This document shows positions 50,760-59,850 of a stretch of 64,000 nucleotides of DNA, in pieces. Both the position numbers and the translations under genes were made by a program. The stretch comes from Mycolicibacterium malmesburyense (GTDB taxonomy: Bacteria > Actinomycetota > Actinomycetes > Mycobacteriales > Mycobacteriaceae). Position 1 is the stretch's first letter, and each line of letters begins with the position of its first letter. The DNA lies in NCBI RefSeq assembly GCF_001050015.1, contig NZ_CVTB01000155.1:8274-72273 (forward strand). The letters run 5' to 3'. Below the pieces are notes generated by a model. It made no database searches and was not told the DNA's origin. It saw only the letters and a list, made by a program, of their open reading frames with translations.

Positions 50760-51638
50760 ATGATGGCTGCCGGTCCGAGCGGAATTCTTGTGGGCGTCGA
50801 CGGATCACCGGATTCGGAGGCCGCCATCCGGTGGGCCACACACGAGGCGATCCTGCGAGAACAACCGATCAGGCTGCTGCACGCGATCGCTCCCGTCGTG
50901 GTGACCTGGCCGGTCGCGTATCTCGAAGCGAGCTACATCGAATCGATGGAGACCAGCGGCCGCGACATCCTCGACGCCGCGCAGAAAGCGGTGCAGGTCG
51001 CCGCCGGCGACAAGGCGCCGCCGGAGATCGAAACACACGTTGTGAACGCCGCGGCGCCCTCCGCACTCGTCACCGCGTCCCGCGACGCATACATGACCGT
51101 GTCCGGCTCCCGGGGTCTCGGTGTCGTCGGCCGCGCCTTCCTCGGATCGGTCAGCAGCGCCCTGCTGCATCACGGGCGTGGGCCGATCGCGATCGTGCGC
51201 ACCGATGACGCGCCCGCCGTCGACACCACCGCTCCCGTCCTTGTCGGCATCGACGGCTCGCCGGCCTCGGAAGAGGCCACCGCGCTGGCGTTCGACGAGG
51301 CCTCGAGGCGAGGCGTGCCGCTCGTCGCCTTGCACGCGTGGAGCGATGCATCCTTCCCGTCGATCGGCAGCGACTGGGAACGCTATGACGACGGCGGGCA
51401 GCGGATCCTGGCCGAGCGCCTCGCGGGTTGGCAGGAACGGTATCCGGACGTGCAGGTGCAGCGCCGGATCGTCAGCGACGACCCCGCCACCCGGCTCGTC
51501 GAGGCGTCGAAAGAGGCTCAGCTGGTCGTGGTGGGCAGCCGGGGCCGGGGTGGGTTCTCCAGCCTTGTCCTCGGCTCCGTCGCGGCCAAGGTGACCCAGG
51601 CGGCCACCGCGCCGGTGATCGTCGTTCGACCTCGGTGA
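50760..51638 (+). CDS. Universal stress protein, two Usp domains
   Basis: 292 residues (ATG at 50760 or 50763, preceded by AAGGGAGAG). Two tandem UspA domains: the first starts GILVGVDGSPDSEAAIRWA and ends SGSRGLGVVGRAFLGSVSS; the second starts VLVGIDGSPASEEATALAF and ends VGSRGRGGFSSLVLGSV. The G-x2-G-x9-G-S/T pattern of ATP-binding Usps is visible in both. This is the Rv2623/Rv1996-type layout, a family strongly induced by hypoxia or NO through DosR. A DosR-like box stands upstream. It is separated from the dehydrogenase pair by 100 nt and is probably its own transcription unit. Confidence 0.93.
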   Translation: MMAAGPSGILVGVDGSPDSEAAIRWATHEAILREQPIRLLHAIAPVVVTWPVAYLEASYIESMETSGRDILDAAQKAVQVAAGDKAPPEIETHVVNAAAPSALVTASRDAYMTVSGSRGLGVVGRAFLGSVSSALLHHGRGPIAIVRTDDAPAVDTTAPVLVGIDGSPASEEATALAFDEASRRGVPLVALHAWSDASFPSIGSDWERYDDGGQRILAERLAGWQERYPDVQVQRRIVSDDPATRLVEASKEAQLVVVGSRGRGGFSSLVLGSVAAKVTQAATAPVIVVRPR

Positions 51639-51639
51639 G

Positions 51640-52278
51640 CTACCCGGCCTCCTGACGTTGAAGCTCGACGTAGGCCGTGACGACGTCGCTCAACGCCCGT
51701 AGCTCCCGGCCGACGTCGATCGGTTCCTCGACCGCCATCCTGGCCACCATCGTCCCCATCAGGGTGGTCCAGATCAGGTTGCCCACCGCGTCGGCGTGCT
51801 TCTGGTCGAGACCCTCGGCGACGAACCGGCCGAGCCGGGTCAGCGTGGAGAACAGCTCCGCCAGGTGACGCTGTTGCACGTCGGCCCGGCCGGTCCTGGT
51901 CGCGATCAGGATCTCCAGTGCCGCAATCGATGTCGGGCTCAGGAACGCGTCGGCGACGGCGTTGATCACCAGTTCGGTGCGCGCGCGTCCGCGGTGCTCC
52001 CCCAGCGCTCCCTGGACGTCGTGCAGGCAGGCCACCAGTTGACCGAAACCCTCGTCGACGACGGCCATCAACAACCCGTCGCGATCACCGAAGTGGTATT
52101 GGATCACCCCCCACGTCACACCCGCGCGCTCGGTGATGTGTTTGGCGCTCGCCGCGGCGAAACCCTCTTCGAGGACGCAGCGCACTGTTTCTTCGATGAC
52201 CATCGCGCGCGTCCGATCCGCGCGGACCTGCTTGCCATTCGGCGGGCGGCGCGGCGCGACGTTGGCGGTCTGGGGCAT
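51640..52278 (-). CDS. TetR-family regulator
   Basis: 212 residues. The N-terminal HTH is ASAKHITERAGVTWGVIQYHFGDRDGLLMAVV; the ligand domain is all-helical. The start is 3 nt after the stop of the DapB-like gene, so it is the last gene of the Rieske-dehydrogenase-TetR operon and probably regulates it. No clear palindrome was found in the 119-bp divergent promoter at 54420-54538 that I would assign to it. The gene converges on the universal stress protein gene with 1 nt between the stops. Confidence 0.87.
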   Translation of the reverse strand: MPQTANVAPRRPPNGKQVRADRTRAMVIEETVRCVLEEGFAAASAKHITERAGVTWGVIQYHFGDRDGLLMAVVDEGFGQLVACLHDVQGALGEHRGRARTELVINAVADAFLSPTSIAALEILIATRTGRADVQQRHLAELFSTLTRLGRFVAEGLDQKHADAVGNLIWTTLMGTMVARMAVEEPIDVGRELRALSDVVTAYVELQRQEAG

Positions 52279-52281
52279 GCC

Positions 52282-53373
52282 CTACCTCTTGAAGCGCCCG
52301 GCGAACCCGCGCAGAGGCAGGTCGGCACTGGTGATCAATCCCGGCGGTGCGGCCACCACCGACCGGATCGCATGCAGCGCAGGCATTCCCGTGACGGTCA
52401 TACCGATAGATGCGAACGCCTCGGGGTTGGACAGGTCCACACCGGGCTTCGGGAAGATCATGTGCTTGTTGTAGATGCACGGATCACCCTTGATCTGGGT
52501 GATGTAGCAGCCCTTGATGTCCCAGTGCGGATCGGTGTGCGGTGTCATCTGCCATTCCAGATGCGTCTCCACCCGCGGCACGCCGTCGACCATGCCCTGG
52601 TACTTGATGTAGTTGCCGCCCAGCGAGCCCTTCGGCAGCTGATACCAGCCGAGGTCCACATCCTTTGTGCAGGCGCCCAATTCGTAGCTGAACTTGACCT
52701 CGTCGAGTTCGAGATCGAAGCAGTCGGCCATCATCAGCACGCTGTCGGCGAACACCCGCGTGTACTTCTCGAGCTTGCCCGGGATCGAGGGGTCGTCGAC
52801 GGGCTGGCCGTAGCCGACCTCGATCCAGGTGTCGCGCGAATGGTGACATGACACGTCGACCGACTCGATGGTGGTGATGTTTTCGATCTCCGCGACATCG
52901 GCCGAACACACGACGCCGAGGATCTGGTTGAGCCCGGGGTTCATTCCGGTGCCGTAGAAGGTCGAACTGCCCTTGGAGCACGCCTCCTCGAGGAGCTGCG
53001 AAACCCGTTTCCCCGAGGGATGCGGATGGTTGGTGTCGCGGTGCCAGCCGGTGATCCAGTCCGCGGTGGTGACGATGTTGATACCCGCTTCGAGGACCTT
53101 GACGTACAGATCCTCGTCGGGGAACACGCCGTGGAACGTCAGCACATCAGGTTTGGCCGCGATGATCTCCTCGACCGTGCCGGTGGCCGTCACCCCGACC
53201 GGGCCGATGCCCACGATTTCGCCGGCGTCGCGGCCGACCTTCTCCGTTGTGTAGCAGTGCAATCCGACGAGCTCGAGATCCGGATGCTCACCGATGCGCT
53301 TGATCATCTCGGTACCGAGATTGCCCGTGGCAACCTGGAACACACGTGTCGGGCGGGTGGGCTGTGCGGTCAT
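52282..53373 (-). CDS. DapB-like NAD(P)H-dependent dehydrogenase
   Basis: 363 residues. The N-terminus RVFQVATGNLGTEMIKRI is a Rossmann strand-turn-helix like that of dihydrodipicolinate reductase and 2,4-diaminopentanoate dehydrogenase; FYGTGMNPGLNQILGVVCS is the conserved middle motif of that group. It is longer than DapB (about 245-270), and the lysine-pathway His/Lys site is not evident. It probably oxidises or reduces an amino or keto compound. It is coupled by 4-nt overlap to the Rieske oxygenase gene upstream, implying that the two act in sequence on one molecule. Confidence 0.8.
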   Translation of the reverse strand: MTAQPTRPTRVFQVATGNLGTEMIKRIGEHPDLELVGLHCYTTEKVGRDAGEIVGIGPVGVTATGTVEEIIAAKPDVLTFHGVFPDEDLYVKVLEAGINIVTTADWITGWHRDTNHPHPSGKRVSQLLEEACSKGSSTFYGTGMNPGLNQILGVVCSADVAEIENITTIESVDVSCHHSRDTWIEVGYGQPVDDPSIPGKLEKYTRVFADSVLMMADCFDLELDEVKFSYELGACTKDVDLGWYQLPKGSLGGNYIKYQGMVDGVPRVETHLEWQMTPHTDPHWDIKGCYITQIKGDPCIYNKHMIFPKPGVDLSNPEAFASIGMTVTGMPALHAIRSVVAAPPGLITSADLPLRGFAGRFKR

Positions 53374-54419
53374 CGGGTCGGGCCTTTCTCGGACGACGTT
53401 GCGGGGCGGGAGGATTCGAGTTCCGCGGCGCTACCGCCGCGGCCGTCGGGATAGAACTGGGTGGCCCATTTGCGCAGCGCGGTGAAGCCCTCGTACTCGG
53501 CGGTCGCCAGCGCGGGCGGGTCGGAATAGCGTTGGTGCGACCAGATGTGCACATCCTGGGCGAACTGGCGGATGACCTCGGCGCCGAACTCGGTGGCCTT
53601 GGCCTCGGCCCGTTCGTCGTCGCGACCAGGGGTCCGGCCGATGTAGACCATGAAACGGACGTCGGACGTGCGGTCGTCGACGGGGGTGATCGCCGAGATC
53701 GTCCGGTTGTCCACCATGCCCCAGCTCTTCGTCACCGCGATGCCCAACCCGCCGTTGATGGCCTCCACGCCGCTTCGCACGTCATCGATCGACTGGTTCT
53801 CATCACCCTCGAACGTGATCGTGAAATCGACGTACGACCACGGCTCGGCGAAGTCATGACGGGTGAACACCGGAATGATCGGCGTCTTGTGCACGAACTT
53901 GAAGTGCGCGAAATCGACGCCGTTCTCCAGTACGTACTGGGGGTGCATCTCGAGTCCCTCACGGAAGAGGGTCATCGGCGCGTAGTAGTCGGCCGCAGAG
54001 CGGGAGTCACCGAAACTGGCGAAGATGTCGGGCGCGTCGAAGTAGGGCGCGCGTCCCTCGACGTCATGCCAGATGTAGATGGAGTCGTTGCGCTCGGTGA
54101 CGGGGTAACTGCGGATCCGACGACCGCGGTTCGGGCGGTCCTGGTACGGGATGCAGACGTTGCGGCCCTCGGCGTTCCACTGCCAACCGTGGAACGGGCA
54201 TTCGATGACGTCGCCCTCGACGTGTCCGCCGTAGCCCAGGTGGGCCCCGAGGTGCTCACAGTAGGCGTCCATCACCACCGCCTGGCCGGATGCCGTTCGC
54301 CACGCGATCATCTCGCGGTCGAAATACTTCATCCGCCGGACATCACCGGGCGCAAGCTCCGTCGACCACGCCACCTGGAACCATCCGGTCGGCTTCATCG
54401 ACAGGGGCGGCTTGGCCAT
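53370..54419 (-). CDS. Rieske [2Fe-2S] aromatic-ring/steroid-type oxygenase alpha subunit
   Basis: 349 residues from ATG 54419 (a further ATG at 54476 lacks support). Rieske ligands are Cys54, His56, Cys74 and His77 in YCEHLGAHLG and ECPFHGWQW. The mononuclear iron region contains NGVDFAHFKFVH. Size and domain order resemble single-component-alpha oxygenases such as KshA-type 3-ketosteroid hydroxylases, which need a separate reductase; none is adjacent. It would hydroxylate or demethylate a ring compound. First gene of a three-gene operon, divergent from the flavin-dependent protein at 54539. Confidence 0.88.
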   Translation of the reverse strand: MAKPPLSMKPTGWFQVAWSTELAPGDVRRMKYFDREMIAWRTASGQAVVMDAYCEHLGAHLGYGGHVEGDVIECPFHGWQWNAEGRNVCIPYQDRPNRGRRIRSYPVTERNDSIYIWHDVEGRAPYFDAPDIFASFGDSRSAADYYAPMTLFREGLEMHPQYVLENGVDFAHFKFVHKTPIIPVFTRHDFAEPWSYVDFTITFEGDENQSIDDVRSGVEAINGGLGIAVTKSWGMVDNRTISAITPVDDRTSDVRFMVYIGRTPGRDDERAEAKATEFGAEVIRQFAQDVHIWSHQRYSDPPALATAEYEGFTALRKWATQFYPDGRGGSAAELESSRPATSSEKGPTR

Positions 54420-54538
54420 CGGCGTCCTCTCGGGCTGCGTTGCCACTCGGGTGCGGTCCGACAAATGATAGAGCACTCAATGTAAAAGCCGAAAGGGGTG
54501 ATTTCGCAACAAAGCCGGTCCGACCGCAGAATGACCTC

Positions 54539-55453
54539 GTGGCCAACCGGATCCAGGCGCTGCTCGGCGTCGACTTCCCCGTCGTACAGGCGCCGATGAC
54601 CTACATCGCGCGAGCCGAACTCGCCGCGGCGGTCTCCGAGGCCGGTGGCTTGGGCATGATCGAGACGCTGACCGAGGAGGGACGCGCGGATCTGTACCGG
54701 GTCCGCGACCTCACCGGCAAGGCGGTCGCGGCCAACCTGATGATTCAGGGCTGGAAGGCCGATCCGTCGATCGTCGACATTCTGGCGGCGGCCGGTGTGC
54801 GGCACGTCTTCACCTCGGCCGGCGATCCCGCGTTGTTCACCGCGCGGCTACACGACGCCGGCATGACGGTGGTGCACGTCGTGGGGTCGCTCAAGGGTGC
54901 GCGCAAGGCGGCCGATGCCGGCGTCGACGCGCTGGTGGTCGAGGGCGTCGAGGGCGGCGGGTTCAAGTCGCTGCTCGGGGCGTCGACGATGGTGCTGCTT
55001 CCGTTGGTCGCCGAGCACGTCGACCTGCCGATCATCGCCGCGGGCGGCATGTGTGACGCGCGGTCGGCCGCCGCGGCGCTGGTGCTGGGCGCGGAGGGTG
55101 TGCAGATGGGCACGCGCATGCTGGCCAGCCACGAAGCGGCCGTGCACGCGAACTTCAAGGATGCGATCGTGACGGCCGACGATTCGGGCACGGTGCTGCT
55201 CGACGTGCCGGGAAATCCGACGATGCGCGTCCTGCGTACCGGCCTGGCGGCGCGGGTCGCGGCTCACGAGCCGGGCGCGCGCTTGCTGGGCAAGATCACC
55301 GAGCTGTACTTCGGCGGCGATATGGATGCCAGCGTCGCCAACACCGGTCAGGTCTCGTCGCGCATCCACGAACTGCTGCCGGTCGCCGACATCGTGCGGC
55401 GCACCTGGACCGAGATCGACGCAGCCTTGAACGACGCCAAATCGAGGATGTAG
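54539..55453 (+). CDS. Nitronate monooxygenase/FMN-dependent 2-nitropropane-dioxygenase-like protein
   Basis: 304 residues from GTG 54539, where the fold starts (ANRIQALLGVDFPVVQAPM). It is a TIM-barrel FMN protein: VVEGVEGGGFKSL and LPIIAAGGMCDARSAAAALVLGAEGVQMGTRM form the phosphate-binding loops. Relatives in mycobacteria act as nitronate monooxygenases or as enoyl-reductase-like FMN enzymes, and some work in lipid and steroid degradation. The His that is the base in class I enzymes is not evident in the GGGFK stretch. Divergent from the Rieske operon and perhaps coregulated with it. Confidence 0.82.
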   Translation: MANRIQALLGVDFPVVQAPMTYIARAELAAAVSEAGGLGMIETLTEEGRADLYRVRDLTGKAVAANLMIQGWKADPSIVDILAAAGVRHVFTSAGDPALFTARLHDAGMTVVHVVGSLKGARKAADAGVDALVVEGVEGGGFKSLLGASTMVLLPLVAEHVDLPIIAAGGMCDARSAAAALVLGAEGVQMGTRMLASHEAAVHANFKDAIVTADDSGTVLLDVPGNPTMRVLRTGLAARVAAHEPGARLLGKITELYFGGDMDASVANTGQVSSRIHELLPVADIVRRTWTEIDAALNDAKSRM

Positions 55454-55475
55454 CCGCGCGCCCTGGTGGGTGTGG

Positions 55476-56963
55476 CTAGGCGACGCGGTCGAGGCCGCGC
55501 GCCGCGCGCTCCGCTTCCGGACACACCGCGCGTTTGGTGCGCGGCCCGCGGGCACGCTGGCGCAGCGCGACCATGGAACCCGAACGGACAACGCCCAGCG
55601 GACCCGGCCCGGCGAATCGCGCGATACCCGAGGCCCGCAGCGCCAGACCGGCTTTCGCCTGCCGGTAGCCCACGCGGACGCCCGCTGCGGCCACGATGAG
55701 CAGTGCGCCGACACCGGGCAACGCCACCGCCGCCAGCGCCGTCAGCGACGCCGGGACGAGAACCGCCTCGATGACGTGCTCGAAGATCGACCGCGCGCTC
55801 GCCGGGGCGACGGCCGGCTTCAACGGGACCGTTCCGGACACCGAAAGCGGGGCGACGGTGCCGGTGGTGCCCACCTTCTCCGGCGCCGGGTTCGGAGCCA
55901 TGGTGCCGAAGAGCGAGCCACCCTCCGCGGGAACCACGATGCGCGGAGCTTCGACCGGATGGGGCACGGCCAGTGGTCCGCCCGTCGAAGCGTTCACCTT
56001 CCGGGCATCCAGCGTGCCGCTTCCACCGATCAGGGATTGAGGCGCGCCGGCCGAGGAGGGGACGCCGAACATGGCGGCGAAGTCCGAGGGAACGCGGGTG
56101 ACCGCCCCGGCCACCGTCGTCAGCAAGGTCTGCAGCGAGGTGATGGCGTCGCTGACCGGCGTGCTCGACGTCTGCAGCCCCGCGAGCGACTGGGACCACG
56201 TCGCCACCGCGCCGTTGATCGTGACGAACGCATTGGTCAGCGGGTCGGCCTTGGTCGTGGGCGTCGCAGGACCGGTGACGGCCGTCGCCTCGGTCTCCGA
56301 CAGCACCGAGCCGTCATCGCCCGAGGTGGAGGTCGAGTTCGAGTCCGCTTGGGTTCCCGAGCCGTCGGCGGGCACCGTCGGCACCGAGCCGTCAGCGCCG
56401 GATTCGGTCTCGGTCGTCAGCTCCTGGGTGCCTGCCTGCTCCTCGGCGGTCAGCGTTTGAACGCCGGGTTCCGCGCCTTGGGTCCCGGCATCCAGCACGG
56501 CCTCGGATCCGGCGGGCACGGTCTCGGATTCGGCGGGGTTCGTCTCGGCGTTGGTCGTCTCGGCGCCCTCGGTCACCACGTCCTTCTTGCCGTCCTCGGA
56601 CGACGTGTCCTTCTTGGCGTTCCGCTCGACACCGCCTCGCACGATGGTCGTCGGGCGGTTGAAGCTGAACCCGCCCTGCCGCGACGATGGGGACAGCCGG
56701 GTGAAGTCGGGGATGCGGAGACGGAAGCGCCGGTCGATCTTCGGCTGGGTCTTGGTCGCGGTGCCGGTGGTCGCGCCCGCGGTCGTGCCGGAGGACTGGG
56801 CACCCTCGCTGGTGGTGCCGGAGCTTTGGCTGGACCCCGTCGATGCGCCACCGGTACTGGAAGTCGAATCATCGGCACTGGCGATGGCGCCGCCGGCGCC
56901 GAACAGCAAGCCGGCGGCGAGCACACAGACACCCGCCGATACGCGCAAAGGTGACGCGGGAAT
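55476..56963 (-). CDS. Secreted or cell-envelope low-complexity hypothetical protein
   Basis: About 495 residues. An N-terminal hydrophobic stretch (VSAGVCVLAAGLLFGAGGAIASADD) is a signal peptide with a likely cut at ASA-DD. The mature part is Ser/Thr/Glu/Gly-rich and acidic up to about residue 230, then has a mid domain (PLTNAFVTINGAVATWSQSL), a C-terminal membrane helix (ALAAVALPGVGALLIVAAAGVRVGY) and a basic tail, so it may be anchored with the tail inside. No family is recognised. The start is uncertain: no ATG or GTG lies in frame before the signal peptide; a GGAGG stands 5 nt before an ATT at 56963, while TTG at 57038 lacks a ribosome-binding site. Confidence 0.7.
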   Translation of the reverse strand: MPASPLRVSAGVCVLAAGLLFGAGGAIASADDSTSSTGGASTGSSQSSGTTSEGAQSSGTTAGATTGTATKTQPKIDRRFRLRIPDFTRLSPSSRQGGFSFNRPTTIVRGGVERNAKKDTSSEDGKKDVVTEGAETTNAETNPAESETVPAGSEAVLDAGTQGAEPGVQTLTAEEQAGTQELTTETESGADGSVPTVPADGSGTQADSNSTSTSGDDGSVLSETEATAVTGPATPTTKADPLTNAFVTINGAVATWSQSLAGLQTSSTPVSDAITSLQTLLTTVAGAVTRVPSDFAAMFGVPSSAGAPQSLIGGSGTLDARKVNASTGGPLAVPHPVEAPRIVVPAEGGSLFGTMAPNPAPEKVGTTGTVAPLSVSGTVPLKPAVAPASARSIFEHVIEAVLVPASLTALAAVALPGVGALLIVAAAGVRVGYRQAKAGLALRASGIARFAGPGPLGVVRSGSMVALRQRARGPRTKRAVCPEAERAARGLDRVA

Positions 56964-57493
56964 GATCGCCTCCGTCCAAAAGAGAACCCTCGCGGAGAGG
57001 GTTTGATAAGAGATTGTTACACAACAACGGCCTGGCAATACAGACCTATTGGCGACGTGCCCGCCGGATTCGGCGCAAATCTTTGCCCACTGACGAACTC
57101 CCGCGAATGACCGCCCAAGATCAACGCCGCCGCGGGCGGTCGCCGAGGTCGGTTCCGGACGGGCGCCGACGGATCCGATCGGCGGTCGTCATCACGACGT
57201 GTGACGCCATCGGAGCAGGTCGACGCCGGTGCCCTCGCGCTTGCGGGACCGCGAAGGCCGGGCTCGGAGTCCGGCTCCGAATGCCGTCTCCTCGGCACGG
57301 AAAAGAAATCGCGCGTTGTTGATCTTGGCGGGCTTTTGGTACCCGGGAATCGGATCGCTCCAGACGCCGACGCGTCGTTTTAAGCGGAAGGTCTAAACAG
57401 CCCCCGCACGGACGACCGCTGACAGACTGTCCACGAGCCGGTGGCGCGTGAGTCACCGCTTTCGTATGAGGTCCGGTGGAAGGCGGAACGCAG
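56964..57493. other. 530-nt region without a supported gene
   Basis: Small open frames on both strands here have Arg-rich, shadow-like translations and no ribosome-binding sites. The part near 57000-57030 (TTGATAAGAGATTGTTAC) is AT-rich and probably holds the promoter of the minus-strand secreted protein. The part before 57494 should hold the P450 promoter, but I see no clear palindrome. Confidence 0.5.
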
Positions 57494-58750
57494 ATGACGG
57501 TGAGCGCTGACGAAGGTGTGCACGACAGCCGAGACAGCGCCGTCGAGAAGGACGCCACGAACCGGGACGTCCACTACGACCCCTACGACGCCGACCTCAA
57601 CCGCGACCCCTATCCGATGTTCGCCCGCATCCGCGAGCAGGCGCCGCTGTATTACAACGCCGAGCACGACTTCTACGCGCTGAGCCGCTACGAGGACGTG
57701 GACGCCGCGCTGCTCGACCACGAGACGTTCAGCTCGGCGCGCGGTGCGGTGCTCGAGATCATCAAGGCCGGCCTCGACATCCCGCCCGGCACCCTGATCT
57801 TCGAGGATCCGCCGATCCACAACATCCACCGCAAGCTGCTGTCGCGGATCTTCACGCCCAGGAAGGTCAACGCGCTCGAACCCGAGATCCGTCAGTTCAC
57901 CGCGCGGTGCCTGGACCCCTTGATCGGCGCGGGCCGCTTCGATTTCGTCAGGGACCTCGGCGCCCCGATGCCGATGCGGGTGATCGGCATGCTTCTCGGG
58001 ATCCCGGAAGCCGACCAGGAGCACGTGATCGAACACGGCGATTCGACGCTCCGCACCGAGCGCGGCGGCAAGATGACCGACAACCCCGACGGGCCCATCG
58101 CCACCGGTCAGGTGTTCGCTGACTACATCGACTGGCGCGCCCGGCATCCCAGCGACGACATCATGACCGACCTGCTGAACGCCGAGTTCACCGACGAGAC
58201 CGGGACGCTGCGCCGGCTGGGTCGCGAAGAACTCCTGCTCTACCTGCAGGTGATCGCGACGGCCGGTAGCGAGACCACCACCCGGCTGATCGGCTGGGCG
58301 GGCAAGCTGCTCTCGGATCACCCCGACCAGCGGCGGGCGCTGGTCGCCGACCGGTCGCTGCTGCCCGCGGCCGTCGAGGAGGTCGTGCGTTTCGAACCCC
58401 CCGCGCCCCACGTGAGCCGGTATGTCACGCGCGATGTGACCTACCACGGCGAGACCGTGCCCGCGGGCAGCGCGATGATGATGATCGTCGGGGCGGCCAA
58501 CCGCGACCCGCGGCGGTTCGGACCCGACAGCGAGCGGTTCGACATCCACCGACCGCCGCGTCAGCACCTCGGCTTCGGGGTGGGCACGCACTTCTGCCTC
58601 GGCAACGCCCTGGCACGACTGGAGGGACGCATCGCGCTGGACGAGATTCTTCAACGGTTCCCGGACTGGCACGTCGATCTCACCGATGCCGAACTCAGCC
58701 CGACGTCCACCGTGCGCGGATGGGAGTCGATGCCTGCCGTGGTGGACTGA
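57494..58750 (+). CDS. Cytochrome P450
   Basis: 418 residues, the usual soluble bacterial class I length. The heme loop is LGFGVGTHFCLGNALARLEGR with the thiolate Cys near residue 368. The I-helix oxygen-activation motif reads ATAGSETTTRL, with Glu in place of the more common Asp. The K-helix E-x-x-R is in VEEVVRFEPP. It needs ferredoxin and ferredoxin reductase, not encoded adjacent. ATG at 57494 follows GGAAGGCGGAACGCAG. It heads a plus-strand operon with a crotonase, a CoA transferase and an SDR, so it probably hydroxylates a substrate that is then attached to CoA and degraded. Confidence 0.94.
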   Translation: MTVSADEGVHDSRDSAVEKDATNRDVHYDPYDADLNRDPYPMFARIREQAPLYYNAEHDFYALSRYEDVDAALLDHETFSSARGAVLEIIKAGLDIPPGTLIFEDPPIHNIHRKLLSRIFTPRKVNALEPEIRQFTARCLDPLIGAGRFDFVRDLGAPMPMRVIGMLLGIPEADQEHVIEHGDSTLRTERGGKMTDNPDGPIATGQVFADYIDWRARHPSDDIMTDLLNAEFTDETGTLRRLGREELLLYLQVIATAGSETTTRLIGWAGKLLSDHPDQRRALVADRSLLPAAVEEVVRFEPPAPHVSRYVTRDVTYHGETVPAGSAMMMIVGAANRDPRRFGPDSERFDIHRPPRQHLGFGVGTHFCLGNALARLEGRIALDEILQRFPDWHVDLTDAELSPTSTVRGWESMPAVVD

Positions 58751-58873
58751 CCGACGACCGATACACCCAGGCACACGTTCTTCGCCCCTGACGAATCCGG
58801 TTGCGTCGGAGGCGTTCAGCTGCCCGGCTATGCGGGCCGCGAACTCGAGTAACACAAATTGGAGGAAACGCAC

Positions 58874-59845
58874 ATGCCAGAGTTCGACTACGAAGAGATG
58901 AAACGGGAAGCCGAGCAGTACATCCGGCTCGAGAAGGACCGCAAGAACCGGATCGCCTACATCACGTTCGCCCGGCCCGAGGCGCAGAACTCGACGACGA
59001 TGGGCATGCGCCAGCTCTACGCCGACATGATCCACAAGTGCAACGTCGACGACGACGTGAAGGTCGTCGTGATCCGCGGCGAGGGCGAGGATTTCGGCAG
59101 CGGCGGCGACCTGCCCGAGCAGCGGGGCATGTTGGAGAACCCCGGAATGCCGCTGCTCCACGAGCTCGCGATCAACGACGATGACGTCAAGTACCCGCCG
59201 GGCGGCTCCTACCGCTATCTCTCGACGGTGACCGACTTCTACGCCAAGGCGCGCGCCGGCAACCGGCCGCTGCAAGAACTCCGCAAGATCAGCATCATCG
59301 AGGCGAAGGGCTACTGTTACGGATGGCACTTCTACCAGGCCGGTGACGCCGATCTGGTGATCTCCTCCGACGACGCCCTTTTCGGCCATCCCGCGTTCCG
59401 TTACGTCGGCTGGGGACCGAGGCTGTGGTGGTGGGCCGAGACGATGGGTCTGCGCAAGTTCTCCGAGATGCTGTTCACCGGACGGCCGTTCAGCGCGAAG
59501 GAGATGTACGAGTGCGGCTTCCTCAACAGCGTCGTGCCGAGGGACGAGCTGGAAGCCGAGACAGAGAAGTATGCGCTGGCCTGCTCGAAGTCCCGCCCCA
59601 CCGACACCGTTGCGGTGCAGAAGACCTTCCTCGAGCTGTACAAGCAGCACAAGGGTGAGTACTTCGGGAGCCTGTTGACCGGCATGGTCGAAGGGATGCT
59701 GCCGATGATCCAGAACGATCAGCAAAACGATGTCGATCTCACCGAGGGCACCTTCGAGAAGGGGCTCAACAACGTGGTCAAGGACAACGACCTGAACTAC
59801 CCACCGGAGTGGCGGCTGAGCCGGTCGGGACGCAACAAGCCCTGA
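58874..59845 (+). CDS. Divergent crotonase-family protein
   Basis: 323 residues from ATG 58874, preceded by GGAGG at good spacing. It has the crotonase halves RIAYITFARPEAQNST and DFGSGGDLPEQ, but the oxyanion/Glu region reads IEAKGYCYGWHFYQAGDADL and the next FGHPAFRYVGWGPRLWWW, with no Glu at either hydratase position and an unusual Trp cluster. It is also about 50 residues longer than typical EchA proteins, with a helical C-terminal extension. A hydrolase, decarboxylase or ring-acting chemistry is possible. The CoA transferase gene starts 5 nt after its stop. Confidence 0.85.
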   Translation: MPEFDYEEMKREAEQYIRLEKDRKNRIAYITFARPEAQNSTTMGMRQLYADMIHKCNVDDDVKVVVIRGEGEDFGSGGDLPEQRGMLENPGMPLLHELAINDDDVKYPPGGSYRYLSTVTDFYAKARAGNRPLQELRKISIIEAKGYCYGWHFYQAGDADLVISSDDALFGHPAFRYVGWGPRLWWWAETMGLRKFSEMLFTGRPFSAKEMYECGFLNSVVPRDELEAETEKYALACSKSRPTDTVAVQKTFLELYKQHKGEYFGSLLTGMVEGMLPMIQNDQQNDVDLTEGTFEKGLNNVVKDNDLNYPPEWRLSRSGRNKP

Positions 59846-59850
59846 CGACC

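Noticed and set aside
57380..59725. 781-codon open frame on the minus strand
   Set aside because: It is the mirror of the P450 and crotonase genes, whose motifs are intact on the plus strand.
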